The translations under genes and the position numbers were made by a program. From Centrapalus pauciflorus (taxonomy: Eukaryota; Streptophyta; Magnoliopsida; Asterales; Asteraceae), in contig JAANYP010004670.1 in assembly GCA_020465985.1 (NCBI GenBank), positions 1 to 64,000 on the forward strand: a stretch of 64,000 bases of DNA. Direction: 5' to 3'. The notes below the pieces were generated by a model. It was not told the DNA's origin, did no database searches, and worked only from the letters and a program-made list of their open reading frames with translations. The first letter of the stretch is position 1, and the number at the start of each line of letters is the position of its first letter. Below, one piece after another: positions 1 through 10,080 of the stretch.

Positions 1-121
1 TTATTCCGCAAACTTCTTAATTAAACTTTGATTCAAAGCAAAATTATTGATTTATACTCTGATAAATTCAAATCAGTTAATCTTGGTTATTCACAATTTT
101 CATAAGTTTTAGATCCTGACA
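1..121 (+). repeat. End of 5' LTR of element A
   Basis: The window opens inside the LTR. These 121 bases match the last part of the LTR at 9623-10303, with three differences, and end in the canonical ...TGACA directly before the primer binding site. Confidence 0.95.
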
Positions 122-123
122 AG

Positions 124-135
124 TGGTATCAGAGA
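124..135 (+). other. Primer binding site, initiator Met-tRNA (element A)
   Basis: The sequence TGGTATCAGAGA lies two bases after the LTR end. It is complementary to the 3' end of plant initiator Met-tRNA, the usual minus-strand primer of copia elements. The last base differs from the TGGTATCAGAGC seen in B and E. Confidence 0.9.
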
Positions 136-196
136 CACAGGTCGTTCTTTGTTTTTCAAAGTCGAAAACTTTCTTCAAAATTTTTAATCTTTTACA

Positions 197-2824
197 ATGG
201 AATTTGAAAATAGCAGCAGTGGATCTGGGCAAGGACTCAAAGTGCCTATGCTCAAGCCCACTGAGTTTGAGATGTGGAAACTCAGGATTCAACAGCATAT
301 TCAATTCATTGATTATGCTATATGGGAAGCTGTTGAATTCCCTCCTGCAGTTGATCCAGAACTTGATGCTGAGGGAAAACCAGTCAAAACTCCTCCAAAA
401 ACTGAACTTGAAAGGAAGGCTAGAATGAATGAAGTGAAAGCACTCACATTATTACAAATAGCCATTCCAAATGCTTATCAACATCAGTTTAAAAAATTTT
501 ATACTGCTCACTCTCTTTGGAATGCCTTAGAGAAGAGGTTTGCTGGTAATGCAAGTACCAAGAGAAATCAAAAGGACCTCTTGAAACAGCAGTATGAAAA
601 CTTTTCTGGTGGCAAGAATGAAAACCTCACTCAAATCTTTGATAGGTTCAACAAACTGATAAGTGAACTGGAAAGTGCAAAGGTCAATCTGGATCAAGAT
701 GAAGTCAACAGAAAGTTTCTCAGATCTCTTGCAAAAGAATGGACAGTCTATGCTGCACAGTGGAGAACAAAAGACACACTTGATGAGATAGAATTGGATG
801 ATCTATACAACAGTCTAAGAGTGTTTGAGACTGAAATTGATGCTAAAAAGAAATCCTTTTCTTATAATCACAACACTGCTCTTCTGTCCTCTGAAAAATC
901 TAATAACTGTGATTCTTTTTCAGGTGGTGATAGCAATTCTGCTGAAACTCATTATGAAGCTTTTGTTGCCAATGATGGATTATTTGCTCTAAATGTTGAA
1001 GACTTGGAACAAATCCATCCTGATGATCTTGAAGAGATGGATTTAAAGTGGCAACATGCAATGCTGACCATGAGAGCCAAAAGATTCCTGAAAAGAACTG
1101 GAAGGACCAACTTTCAAGCCAAAACAGAAGGCAAACCATCTTTTGATAAATCAAAAGTGGAATGCTATAAATGCCATAAGCTTGGTCACTTTGCCAGAGA
1201 ATGTAGATCTCAAGGTCAACAGCCATCAAGGACTTCACAGCCCATTCAAGCTTCCTCATCAACGGCACTTGTCTCTCAAGAAGACAATGTGTTTGACTGG
1301 AGTGATCAGACAGAGGAAGAATTCCAAAATCAAGCACTTATGGCAGAAATCTCAAATGTCTCCTCAACTGAACTACCATCTGAGGTAAACTCTAAACTAT
1401 GCTCTCAATCATGCAAAAATATGGTTAAAAAGTACAGAGATCATAATGAGAGCATGTGCAAAACTCTAGCTAAGATGGAAGAAAGGAGATATGAATATAT
1501 GCAAGCCATAGAAGATCTGGAAAAACAGATCAATGACTATAAGGATAATGAGCTTCAAATGGGGTATGATAGAAACTATCATGAATGGGAGAAAAAGGAA
1601 CTCAATAAGAAAATAGAACCTTTGAATAAAAAGGTAGAAGAATCTGAACAGAAGGTGTTAGAGGCTAATGAGAAACTGGAATCTGTTAACATAGATTTAG
1701 GTAACTTCAAGTTAGCAAATCAAAAGCTAGAACACCTAATGGAAGTTCAATTCAAAGATAGAGTCAAATCTCAGGTCAATCCCAAAGAAGGAATAGGATA
1801 CAGAGCTACTCCACCTCCATATCATAACAAGTACATTCATCCAATGAGTGAAGTTGCTGATAGACTTGTCAATGAACCATTAGATGAGTCTATGACTATT
1901 GTAGATCCTATCCTTGTTAGCAGTCCTGAACCAAAGGAAGATAAGAGTCAAAATAAAGACTGTGACACAAAGAGTGCACCCATAGAAGTCCAAGTTCCCA
2001 GTAAGAAAGGAAAAGAGAAGATGAGTGTATGCAATGCTACTCCACAAGTTTCTGTACATTCTAACTGTAACACTGCATCCTCATCAAAAGGAACTAAAAG
2101 AGATAAAACTGTTTCTATCTGCACATGCCAAAAGCATGGTGTTCAAAAGTTTCCTAAACAACAGCAGGTAAGAGGAAACCAGAGAAACAAGAACCAGAAA
2201 TTGACAGAAAAGTCTGGTGTTCCAATTCAAACTGTCAAAAGATGCTTTCACTGTGGAAGGAAGAATCACTTAGCTAAGGATTGTTTTTACAAACCAGCTG
2301 TTGCAAAACAGACTGTGCATCACACAAAATCAAATCCTAAACAGGCAAAGCACTCAAACGTGAAAACTTCCACAGCAGCTCCAAAGAGAACAGTTGATCA
2401 CAGATTCTCAAAAGTTAATAAAAAACAGTCCACACATCAAAAACAAGTTTTGGCAAAGCCTAAATCAAGTTTTAAACAAATATGGTGTGTCAAGGACAAA
2501 TCTATTGCTCAAACTGCTAATATAAAAGATCAGACTGCAAAGTCAAAATCTGATGCTGTTAGTGCAAAAACTGAAACTGTTAGCACTACAAACACAGCTC
2601 AAGCTGCTGAGCATCAAACTGGAGCTGCTAGTGAATCATCTGAGACTGTCAGAAGAAAAGATGATCAAAATAATTGGATACCTCATATCATCACTAAATA
2701 CTCTCCAAAGACTCCATCAGTAGATCTCACCAAATACAAGAAGTCAAAAACAGTTTTTAGTTATGTCAATGTACAAGGCCAACCCAAAACCAATTCGGTT
2801 TGGGTTTACTCCACTACTAACTAA
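197..2824 (+). CDS. gag: Gag polyprotein of copia element A
   Basis: This is an open frame of 875 codons starting 75 bases after the LTR. It encodes the structural protein that assembles the cytoplasmic virus-like particle and binds genomic RNA. Residues of about 80-215 form a UBN2/copia-type gag domain (LWNALEKRF, then a conserved FDRFNKLISEL stretch). A CCHC zinc knuckle sits at residues 323-336 (CYKCHKLGHFAREC) and a second, unusual one at 683-696 (CFHCGRKNHLAKDC). Between them lies a Glu/Lys-rich, probably coiled-coil stretch (about 400-520). The C terminus is Ser/Thr/Ala-rich and ends YSTTN. At 875 residues it is far longer than a simple copia gag. It stops just before pol, which is in the +1 frame. 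B and E carry the same gene with lesions. The start is the first ATG after the primer site and is conserved in all three copies. Confidence 0.93.
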   Translation: MEFENSSSGSGQGLKVPMLKPTEFEMWKLRIQQHIQFIDYAIWEAVEFPPAVDPELDAEGKPVKTPPKTELERKARMNEVKALTLLQIAIPNAYQHQFKKFYTAHSLWNALEKRFAGNASTKRNQKDLLKQQYENFSGGKNENLTQIFDRFNKLISELESAKVNLDQDEVNRKFLRSLAKEWTVYAAQWRTKDTLDEIELDDLYNSLRVFETEIDAKKKSFSYNHNTALLSSEKSNNCDSFSGGDSNSAETHYEAFVANDGLFALNVEDLEQIHPDDLEEMDLKWQHAMLTMRAKRFLKRTGRTNFQAKTEGKPSFDKSKVECYKCHKLGHFARECRSQGQQPSRTSQPIQASSSTALVSQEDNVFDWSDQTEEEFQNQALMAEISNVSSTELPSEVNSKLCSQSCKNMVKKYRDHNESMCKTLAKMEERRYEYMQAIEDLEKQINDYKDNELQMGYDRNYHEWEKKELNKKIEPLNKKVEESEQKVLEANEKLESVNIDLGNFKLANQKLEHLMEVQFKDRVKSQVNPKEGIGYRATPPPYHNKYIHPMSEVADRLVNEPLDESMTIVDPILVSSPEPKEDKSQNKDCDTKSAPIEVQVPSKKGKEKMSVCNATPQVSVHSNCNTASSSKGTKRDKTVSICTCQKHGVQKFPKQQQVRGNQRNKNQKLTEKSGVPIQTVKRCFHCGRKNHLAKDCFYKPAVAKQTVHHTKSNPKQAKHSNVKTSTAAPKRTVDHRFSKVNKKQSTHQKQVLAKPKSSFKQIWCVKDKSIAQTANIKDQTAKSKSDAVSAKTETVSTTNTAQAAEHQTGAASESSETVRRKDDQNNWIPHIITKYSPKTPSVDLTKYKKSKTVFSYVNVQGQPKTNSVWVYSTTN

Positions 2825-5800
2825 GCTGTTATTTGTGCAGGGCAACCACAGGTCTCCTCCTAGGACAAGATGGCATATGGACAGTGGATGCTCTAGGCAC
2901 ATGACAGGCAATTCTGAATGCTTGTCAAATTTCAAAGGCTTTGATGGAGGTTTTGTTGCATTTGGAGGCAACTCAAAAGGAGGTAAGGTTACAGGTAAAG
3001 GTACTGTAAATGCAGGCAACATGACATTCCATGATGTTTTGTATGTTGAACAGCTTAAGTACAATTTATTGAGTGTCTCTCAAATCTGTGACAAAAAAAA
3101 CATTGTTCTGTTCACAGATTCTGAGTGCATTGTTCTTTCAAAGGATTTCAAAATTCCTGAAAATCTTGTTTTACTTAGAACACCAAGAAAGGACAATGTT
3201 TACTGCCTAGACACAGCTCTTTTGACTAAATCAAATACTTTAAGCTGTTTAATATCCAAAGCATCATCAAATGAGTCTGCTCTTTGGCATAGAAGGATGT
3301 GTCACATGAACTTCAAGTCCATGAATGATTTAGTTAAAAAGAATCTGGTAAGAGGATTACCACAAAAGGAGTTCATTTGTGATGATCATTGTGTAGCATG
3401 TCTTAAAGGTAAGCAACACAAAACTTCTCATAAGGCCAAAGAAGTAAATTCAATCTCATCTGTTCTTCAGCTGTTACATATGGATCTATTTGGTCCAACA
3501 TCTGTTTTGAGTTTGAATAAAAGGGCATACTGTTTAGTCATTGTTGATGATTTCACCAGATTTACTTGGGTTTACTTTCTTAGGTCCAAAGATGAAACTG
3601 CTGAGCTTGTTAAGTCTTTTATCCTTAAGATAGAAAACCAATCCAATTCCAAAGTTTAGGTGATCAGATCAGACAATGGAACTGAATTTAAAAATCAAAT
3701 TCTAAACAGTTTCTGTGAGTCCAAAGGTATTGCTAGACAATATAGTGCACCAAGAACACCACAGCAAAATGGTGTAGCTGAAAGAAAGAATAGAACATTA
3801 ATTGAGGCTGCTAGAACAATGTTAGCTGATTCCAATCTGCCTATGACTTTCTGGGCAGAAGCTGTTAATACAGCCTGTTATGTTCTAAATAGGGTTCAAG
3901 TAGTTCAATCACAAGGGAAAACTCCCTATGAGCTATTTCACAACAGAAGTCCCCTAGTAGCTTTCTTCAAGCCTTTTGGATGCCCATGTACTATTCTTCA
4001 CACTAAGACTCACTTAGGGAAGTTTGAGAGTAAGGCTGAAGAAGGATTTTTTGTAGGATACTCAAATCAAAGCAAAGCCTATAGAGTATACAACAGAGTG
4101 TCTAAATCAATTGAAGAAAGTGCCAATGTTGAATTTAATGAAAATACTGCTAACATCAAAGGCACTGGTCCTGATTGGTTATTTGATTTAGATTCTCTAA
4201 CAAATTCTCTGAGCTTTGCTGAGTTTACTGCAGAAGCTGATGCATACAGGGTTGAAGCTGCTAACACAAATTCTCATGCTGCCAATACAATTTCTCATGC
4301 TGTTGGCACAAAGTTTCAGACTGCTGCAGATTCAACAAGTTGGGATGATTTCACCACTCTACCACTTCTGTCATGTGATCCTCCAGGGGTCCTGAGCACT
4401 CAACATGATGCAAATCCAGACACTGAAGTGCCATTCCCAAGTCCTGACAACACAGCTCAAACACAAAAGGAAACAGCTCCAGTTTCTAGGCTAGCAGTCC
4501 CAACAGCTTCTCAAGCTGTTAGCCTAGAAACTCAAACTGTTCCAGAAACTGAACCAATCACTGGTTCTGATGGAGATGACACCAACCTTGGAACGTCCTT
4601 CCAAACAGAGAGAGAGCCCACACTAAGAGTTCATAAGTATCACCCTCTCAATCAAATACTGGGTGATCCAAGCACTCCTGTTCAAACAAGGAAGATGGTT
4701 CACAATGAGACTGCTGTTGCTGAACAAGCAGTTCCAGAATTCAGCCTAGCTGCTTTTGAACATGCCTGCTTCATGTCTCAACTAGAACCTAAAAAGGCAT
4801 CAGAAGCACTAAAAGACTCATCCTGGATTGAAGCTATGCAAGAAGAGCTTTTACAGTTTAAAATTCAGAATGTATGGACTCTGGTGGATCTTCCTAAAGG
4901 TAAGAGAGCAATAGGTACAAGGTGGGTGTTCAGAAACAAGAAGGATGAGAGAGGGATAGTCATCAAGAACAAAGCAAGACTAGTAGCACAAGGGTACACT
5001 CAAGAAGAGGGAATAGATTATGATGATGTTTTTGCTCCAGTAGCAAGAATTGAAGCCATCAGACTATTTCTAGCATATGCAAGTTTCAAAGGCTTTAAAG
5101 TGTATCAAATGGATGTTAAGTCTGCTTTCTTGTATGGGACAATTGAAGAGGAAGTGTATGTGTGTCAACCTCCTGGTTTTGAAGACTACAAGTATCCAGA
5201 CAGGGTGTACAAGCTAGACAAAGCTCTCTATGGTCTTCACCAAGCCCCCAGAGCATGGTATGACACACTGTCATCATATCTTCTACAGAATGGATTCAAG
5301 AGAGGCACTCTGGACAAAACACTTTTCACTAAGTCCATCAAAGCTGAGATTCTACTTGTCCAGATCTTTGTTGATGACATCATTTTTGGCTCAACTAATG
5401 ATAAGTTGTGCAAAGATTTTGAGGCCCTAATGCACAAAAAGTTTCAAATGAGTTCAATGGGGGAACTCACATTCTTTCTAGGGCTGCAGGTCAAACAGAA
5501 GCCTACTGGTCTATTCATAAGTCAATCAAAGTATGTCAAAGACATACTGGAAAAGTTTGGCTATCAAGACACAAAGGTTGCAAGCACTCCAATGGATCCT
5601 CATAAACAGCTTCATACAGACAAAGATGGCATAGATGTGGACATTCATCTATACAGATCCCTTATAGGATCTCTCATCTATCTAACATCTTCTAGACCTG
5701 ATATAATGTTTGCTGTTTGTGTGTGTGCCAGGTTTCAATGTTCACCAAAGGATTCTCACTTGGTTGCTGTTAAGAGAATTTTCAGATACCTTAAAGGCCA

Positions 5801-6311
5801 ACCACATTTAGGCCTCTGGTATCCCAAAGACTCTCCTTTTGAACTAACTGCATATTCTGACAGTGACTATGGTGGTTGCAACATTGACAGAAAATCCACA
5901 ACTGGTGGATGTCAATACTTAGGAGCAAGACTGGTCTCTTGGCAATGCAAGAAACAAACAACTGTCTCCACATCATCCACTGAAGCAGAATACGTAGCAG
6001 CTGCAAGCTGCTGCTCCCAGGTAATGTGGATTCAAAATCAGCTAAGAGACTATGGTATGAATTTCTTATCCACTCCTATTTATATTGACAATTCAAGTGC
6101 CATTAGCATTGTGCAAAACCCAGTGAAATTCCCAAAAACCAAGCATATAGAAATCAGATTTCACTTCATCAGAGATTGTAATGAAAAGAAGTTAATCCAA
6201 GTTACCAAAATACATACTGATGATCAGCTAGCTGATCTATTTACAAAACCTTTTGATGTAGGAAGGTTCACTTTCCTAATATCAAACATTGGTATGGTAA
6301 ACATGGATTAA
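2763..6311 (+). pseudogene. pol: Pol polyprotein of copia element A (protease-integrase-RT-RNase H), one nonsense codon
   Basis: The frame is +1 relative to gag and overlaps it by 62 bases. Protease: DSGCSRHMTG (about 2880-2910). GAG-pre-integrase HHCC finger: HRRMCHMNF ... CVACLKGKQHK (about 3290-3425). Integrase core: HMDLFG, RSDNGTEF and NGVAERKN give the D,D,E triad (about 3475-3790). A Ser/Thr-rich linker spans about 4180-4780. RT: KARLVAQGYTQEEGIDY, MDVKSAFL, and FVDDIIFG at 5367-5390, where B, C and D have YVDD. RNase H: YSDSDYGGC and STEAEYVA (about 5850-6000), then the end-motif DLFTKPF. A TAG at 3657-3659, exactly where B has a Lys codon, truncates the protein between the first and second integrase acidic residues. 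The rest of the frame to 6311 is open, so this is a recent single-base kill. Confidence 0.93.
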
Positions 6312-6347
6312 TTGATTTTTATTATTATCAACTCAATATGCTAATTT

Positions 6348-6357
6348 AAGGGGGAGA
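6348..6357 (+). other. Internal polypurine tract between pol and aORF (element A)
   Basis: AAGGGGGAGA lies 36 bases after the pol stop and is followed by cacTG. It closely matches the terminal tract at 9613-9621. It could be a second plus-strand primer, or a relic of an ancestral 3' end before the aORF was acquired. The same tract is in B at 44966-44975. Confidence 0.6.
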
Positions 6358-6389
6358 CACTGTTCCATTGAAAATTTGCACAATTTTAC

Positions 6390-6444
6390 ACTAACAGCAT
6401 GAGTCTTTTCTCATGCTGCTAGTTCATTTTCTCATGCTGCTAGT
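6390..6444 (+). repeat. Inverted and direct repeats of the ctcatgctgctagt motif in the pol-aORF spacer
   Basis: ACTAACAGCATGAG (6390-6403) pairs with CTCATGCTGCTAGT (6410-6423) over 14 bases with one mismatch, around a 6-base loop. The second arm is repeated directly at 6431-6444. The motif also occurs in the LTR and in coding linkers of the same element. B keeps the hairpin at 45008-45041. Confidence 0.75.
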
Positions 6445-6624
6445 TATTTTCACTTGATCTGTCAAAGTGTGCAGGGTATTTAGGTAATTTCCCAAATGTG
6501 TGCGCGGGACCTAACCTTTTCGAAACCTTTAAAGGTCCCAGTTTCGTTCAGTTGTAACTACCAGTTACATATTCTTCTTCCACGACCTTCTGCTTTCTCT
6601 CTGAACGATACACACATTCTTTTC

Positions 6625-6643
6625 AAACCCTAAACCCTAAACC
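6625..6643 (+). promoter_or_regulatory. Telo-box-like AAACCCTAA repeats just upstream of the aORF (element A)
   Basis: Two overlapping AAACCCTAA units precede the aORF start codon by 15 bases, after a pyrimidine-rich stretch. AAACCCTAA is the plant telo-box found near the transcription start of many plant genes, including translation-related ones. Its place fits the leader or promoter of a separate aORF transcript. B has the same block at 45242-45260. Regulatory function is inferred. Confidence 0.45.
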
Positions 6644-6658
6644 TTCGTTTCTTGATCA

Positions 6659-9521
6659 ATGGAGTTCGTAAAAGAACACAACTGCCTCCCATACACCCTG
6701 AAACACACTGACCTTCAACCATTCCATGATATGATGGACTTCCTCAGGCACTCCCATATCCACTATGCCCTCAATATTAACCCCACTATATACATATCCC
6801 ATATTGAGCAATTCTGGAATCATGCCTCTGTTCAAACCATCAATGGAGTGCCTACCCTGACTTCCAAAATCGATGGTACTACCATCAATATCACCGAGGA
6901 GTCCATCAGACATCATCTGCATCTTCAAGATGCCACAGGTATAAAAGACCTATCTCTTACTGCTTTACACTTTGGTCTTCAAAATATCGGATATAGGGGC
7001 CCTGCTGATTCTTTTACTTTCTTGAAAGCACACTTTTCTCCTAAATGGAAATACCTTGTGCATATTATTCAGCAATGTTTAAGCCCCAAAAGAACTGGTT
7101 GGTCCGAATTTTCTTCAAATATTGCCACTGCCTTAGTGTGCTTTTCTACTGGCCAACAGTTCAATTTTTCAAATATGATCTTTCAAGGAATGTTAAGGCA
7201 TCATTCCTTGAAGCATGGGAAATTTTTGATGTATCCTCGATTTTTGGCAAAAATAATTGCACACACCTGCACTACTTCAAATTTACATAAGAGGATATAT
7301 GTTTCCCATAGGCACTCACTATCTTCAATCAAAAGGCTGATAAAGCCAAGTGCCAATTTTGTTAGTATTGATGCTCCATTGCCCTCTGCAATGATGAACA
7401 TCATCACAAGAAACAGAGGAGAGGGGCCTGAGCAGACACAGCCCAACATTACTGCTTCAACCCCAGGACCCCAACCCACTCCTCATGATACAGATATTCC
7501 CTCTGATCCTTTTGAACAGCCCAAACGCCCACTACAATATCTATATAAAAGGAAAAGGGGACGAGGAGCTCCTTCCTCCTCCTCCCTTAGACAAGAGCCA
7601 TATATCCCTGTGCAGGAGGATCCTTCTGCACAGAATATCCAAAGGGAACCAATTGAGGACACTCCCAACCTCAATCAGGAGGTGAACATCTCTTCTGAGA
7701 CTGTTCATATGGGCTTTGTGGCTGGCACTACTGATGTCTCTGCACAAGAGGCACAGGACAGGGCCAACATCTCTAAGACCACACCCATGGCAACAGCAAG
7801 TGTGCAAACACGAGCTGGAAGTCCCCAGTACCAAGAAAAGAGGGGCCCAGAGGTTTCTACTTCTGGTGTTAATGTCAGTGATAGACCACAAACACCCCTG
7901 GTGTTTTCTGATCTTGAGACTAGCCTGCAACTGATGCTCTTAACGGATCCAAAGCTGAAACCTGTTGTAACAATGTTGGAATACCAAATGTCCATCATTG
8001 CTGCACAGGGGGCACAAATTCATGCACTCAAACAGGCAGAAGCTGCTCACAATCAGAAACTGGCTAATCTACACAAAGGGTTTACTCTTTGTGGAAATAA
8101 GCTCATCAAACAAAAGAGAGCAGTTGATTCAAACCCATGTGGCAAAGGTTGTAGGTCCTTCTGACCAAACCAATGCTTCCAAAAAGGGGGAGAATCAGGA
8201 AGTTCCTCAACCAGTCCAAGAAGCTCCAACTCCAACAGTCCAAGCAGCATCAACAGCTCCATCTTCTAGGCTAGCAGTCCCAACAGCTTCTCAAGCTGTT
8301 AGCCTAGAAACTCATGCTGCTTCTACAAGAGCAACTGGAGTTGTTATAAGAGAAGGTATTCAAGCTCCATCCAGTTCAGTCCAAGCTACATCTTCTGCTA
8401 TAAAAGATAAGGGCAAGGGTATTCTCATTGAGTCTCCAAAGCACAAATTTTCTTCCAGAGAAGCCCAGATTGCCTTTGATGCTGAGATTGCCAGAAAGTT
8501 AGCAGAAGAACAAGATCAGGCCTTAGACCAGCAAACCCATGCCCCAATGCAAGATGATGAAACCTTAGGAGATTACCTAAGAGGGTTTGTGGTAAAGCAA
8601 GGTGAAAGGAAGAGGAAGATGCCAACTGGGCATACCAAGGCTGAAAAGAGAAGATTCTTAATCAATTTTGCCGTTGCAGCAGATATTCCAAAGAAGATTG
8701 CTCAGTCTATGACTACTGAAAGGCTGCAGGAAATACATGATAAAGAAATGGAGAAAAAAAAGAAAATAAGAGTCTCTTCAGAAGTTCAGCCAGTACCAAA
8801 AGTTCAACCGTCCCAATCTGTCCAACCATCAACATTACCAGTCCATCCTGAAGCTGCCAATGCACCTGCTCCCACTAAGAAACCAGTCCAAACTGAAGCT
8901 GCCAGTGCACCTGCTCCTACTGATCAACCTACTGTTTCTGTTCCATCATCTGTTAAGAGGGTGATTTTTCAGCACCATTTGCAAAAAGCTATGGAGATAG
9001 AAAAGTTGCTTGATCAACATGACTTTACAAAGCCAGAAATCAACTACTGGTTTGCTAAGTCATTGGATGAAAGGAATTTAAGGGTCAAGTTTGTGATAAG
9101 GAGAGAATCTGGACCAGAAGAGGAGTTTGATACATTCTGGCAGATGGTTCATAAGCTGACCAGGGATGAGCTGATTAAGATGTACCACATAGGATCTGTT
9201 TCTCAAGTTAGATCTGATCTTCCACAAGTAAAACAACTCATCAGAGATCTAAGTTCAGTTGCTGATGCTGAATTTGCAAGAAAAGAAGTGAAAGATGCTG
9301 AGAAGAAAGGGAAACAGATCAAGGAAGTTCATATTTTTGTCAAATCCAGAACCTACAGAATCACATTCAAAGATGGATTTGGTATTTTCTTCAATCTCGA
9401 GTTCTATAATTTTTCAAAAGATATGCTGCTCCAAATAAAATCAGTTAGGATATCTTGTGATAAAGAAGAGATGAAGAGAGAATTGTTGAAGGCTGTAGAT
9501 CAGAAGCTTGCACAGTTGTAA
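6659..9521 (+). pseudogene. aORF of copia element A, frameshifted (extra ORF after pol, function unknown)
   Basis: The first ATG after the telo-box opens a frame that ends at 8164. The rest is in the +1 frame to 9521 (end KLAQL). Comparison with B shows a 4-bp insertion near 8110. The N-terminal half (residues about 1-240) is globular, with the pattern MMDFLRHSHIHYALNINP then LMYPRFLAKII. It is homologous to the aORFs of C and D and to plant proteins often labelled 'synaptobrevin, longin-like', a label I do not endorse. The middle is Pro/Ser/Thr/Ala-rich and low in complexity. The C-terminal ~190 residues are again globular and charged. I see no signal peptide, so an env-like role has no direct support. 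Coding DNA at 8265-8308 repeats a palindrome also present in pol. Confidence 0.85.
8181..8194 (+). other. Purine tract inside the aORF (element A)
   Basis: AAAAAGGGGGAGAA is embedded in coding DNA (Lys-Lys-Gly-Glu). It has the same G5AGA core as the terminal and spacer tracts. It is present in B at 46797-46810. Confidence 0.5.
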
Positions 9522-9622
9522 GTTTTTGAAAGCCTTGGTTTGTGAATAACAGTTTACTTTTTCATTTCCTTATTTGTATAGAACTTAAAGTCTTGTATAA
9601 AGAATTTAAGTTAGGGGGAGAT
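9522..9622 (+). other. 3' untranslated segment with terminal polypurine tract (9613-9621), element A
   Basis: An AT-rich stretch follows the aORF stop and ends in AGGGGGAGA one base before the 3' LTR. This is the canonical plus-strand primer site. Nothing else is seen in it. Confidence 0.9.
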
Positions 9623-9928
9623 TGTTGGGAAATAGTTTAAGTATACTCAAGCTGTTAGTTTAGACTTCTCAGACTGTTAGTAGATTTTCTGTGTAAATAC
9701 AAAGTTCATGCTGCTAGTTGAAGAAACTCGAGCTGCCAGTGTAAAAGTTCAAGCTGCCAGAGCAAAACAACTCAAGCTGCTCAGTTCATGCTGTCAAGTC
9801 ATTCAAGCTGCTCAACAGTTTCATAAACAGAATGTGCTGATTTTCAGGGAAGATATCTACAAGAAGATTCCAGCATATCTACTATCAGAGAAGTCATAGT
9901 CCTTCAAGGAAACACGTCCATAAAGCAA

Positions 9929-9936
9929 TATAAATA
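9929..9936 (+). promoter_or_regulatory. TATA box of the A/B family LTR
   Basis: TATAAATA is followed about 100 bases later by the hairpin region. It is conserved at 38534-38541 and 48545-48552 in B. In the diverged LTR of E it is TATATATA at 59834-59841. It is the likely start of U3-driven transcription. Confidence 0.7.
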
Positions 9937-10039
9937 CATAGAATAGGTCTTTCTATTGTATAAGAGTTTTCTGCATATTTTGAGTCTGTAATTGCTTTAT
10001 TGATAGAGTTTTCATAAGCCTCTAAGGTTGTAAAACCCT

Positions 10040-10080
10040 AAGAACAGTTTGTGTTCTTCGTCTAATCAAAACAGATTAGA
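10040..10080 (+). repeat. Twin stem-loops in the LTR (putative R region)
   Basis: Hairpin 1: AAGAACA, 5-base loop, TGTTCTT (10040-10058). Hairpin 2: TCTAATC, 6-base loop, GATTAGA (10061-10080). Both 7-bp stems are kept in both B LTRs (38643-38683 and about 48657-48694), where a loop base changes. E keeps hairpin 2 with a shorter loop (59965-59983) and hairpin 1 with a G-U-compatible change. They lie downstream of the TATA box and so would be in the RNA. Confidence 0.75.

Noticed and set aside
900..1337. Minus-strand ORF opposite A gag (and its twin at 39685-40164)
   Set aside because: It is a shadow of the gag coding strand, with no initiation context or domain. It is conserved only because gag is.
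7541..7998. Overlapping minus-strand ORFs opposite the aORF of A (and B at 46161-46618)
   Set aside because: They are shadows of a low-complexity coding region.
6659..9521. Synaptobrevin/longin or host-gene identity for the aORF
   Set aside because: The ORF is part of a multi-copy retrotransposon with homologues in three element families. I see no SNARE heptad block or transmembrane anchor.
9708..9899. 63-codon ORF present in the LTRs of A and B (also 38313-38504 and 48324-48515)
   Set aside because: It lies upstream of the TATA box, so it would not be in the element transcript. Its conservation is explained by the LTRs being near-identical, and its Ala/Gln pattern mirrors the aagctgc repeats.
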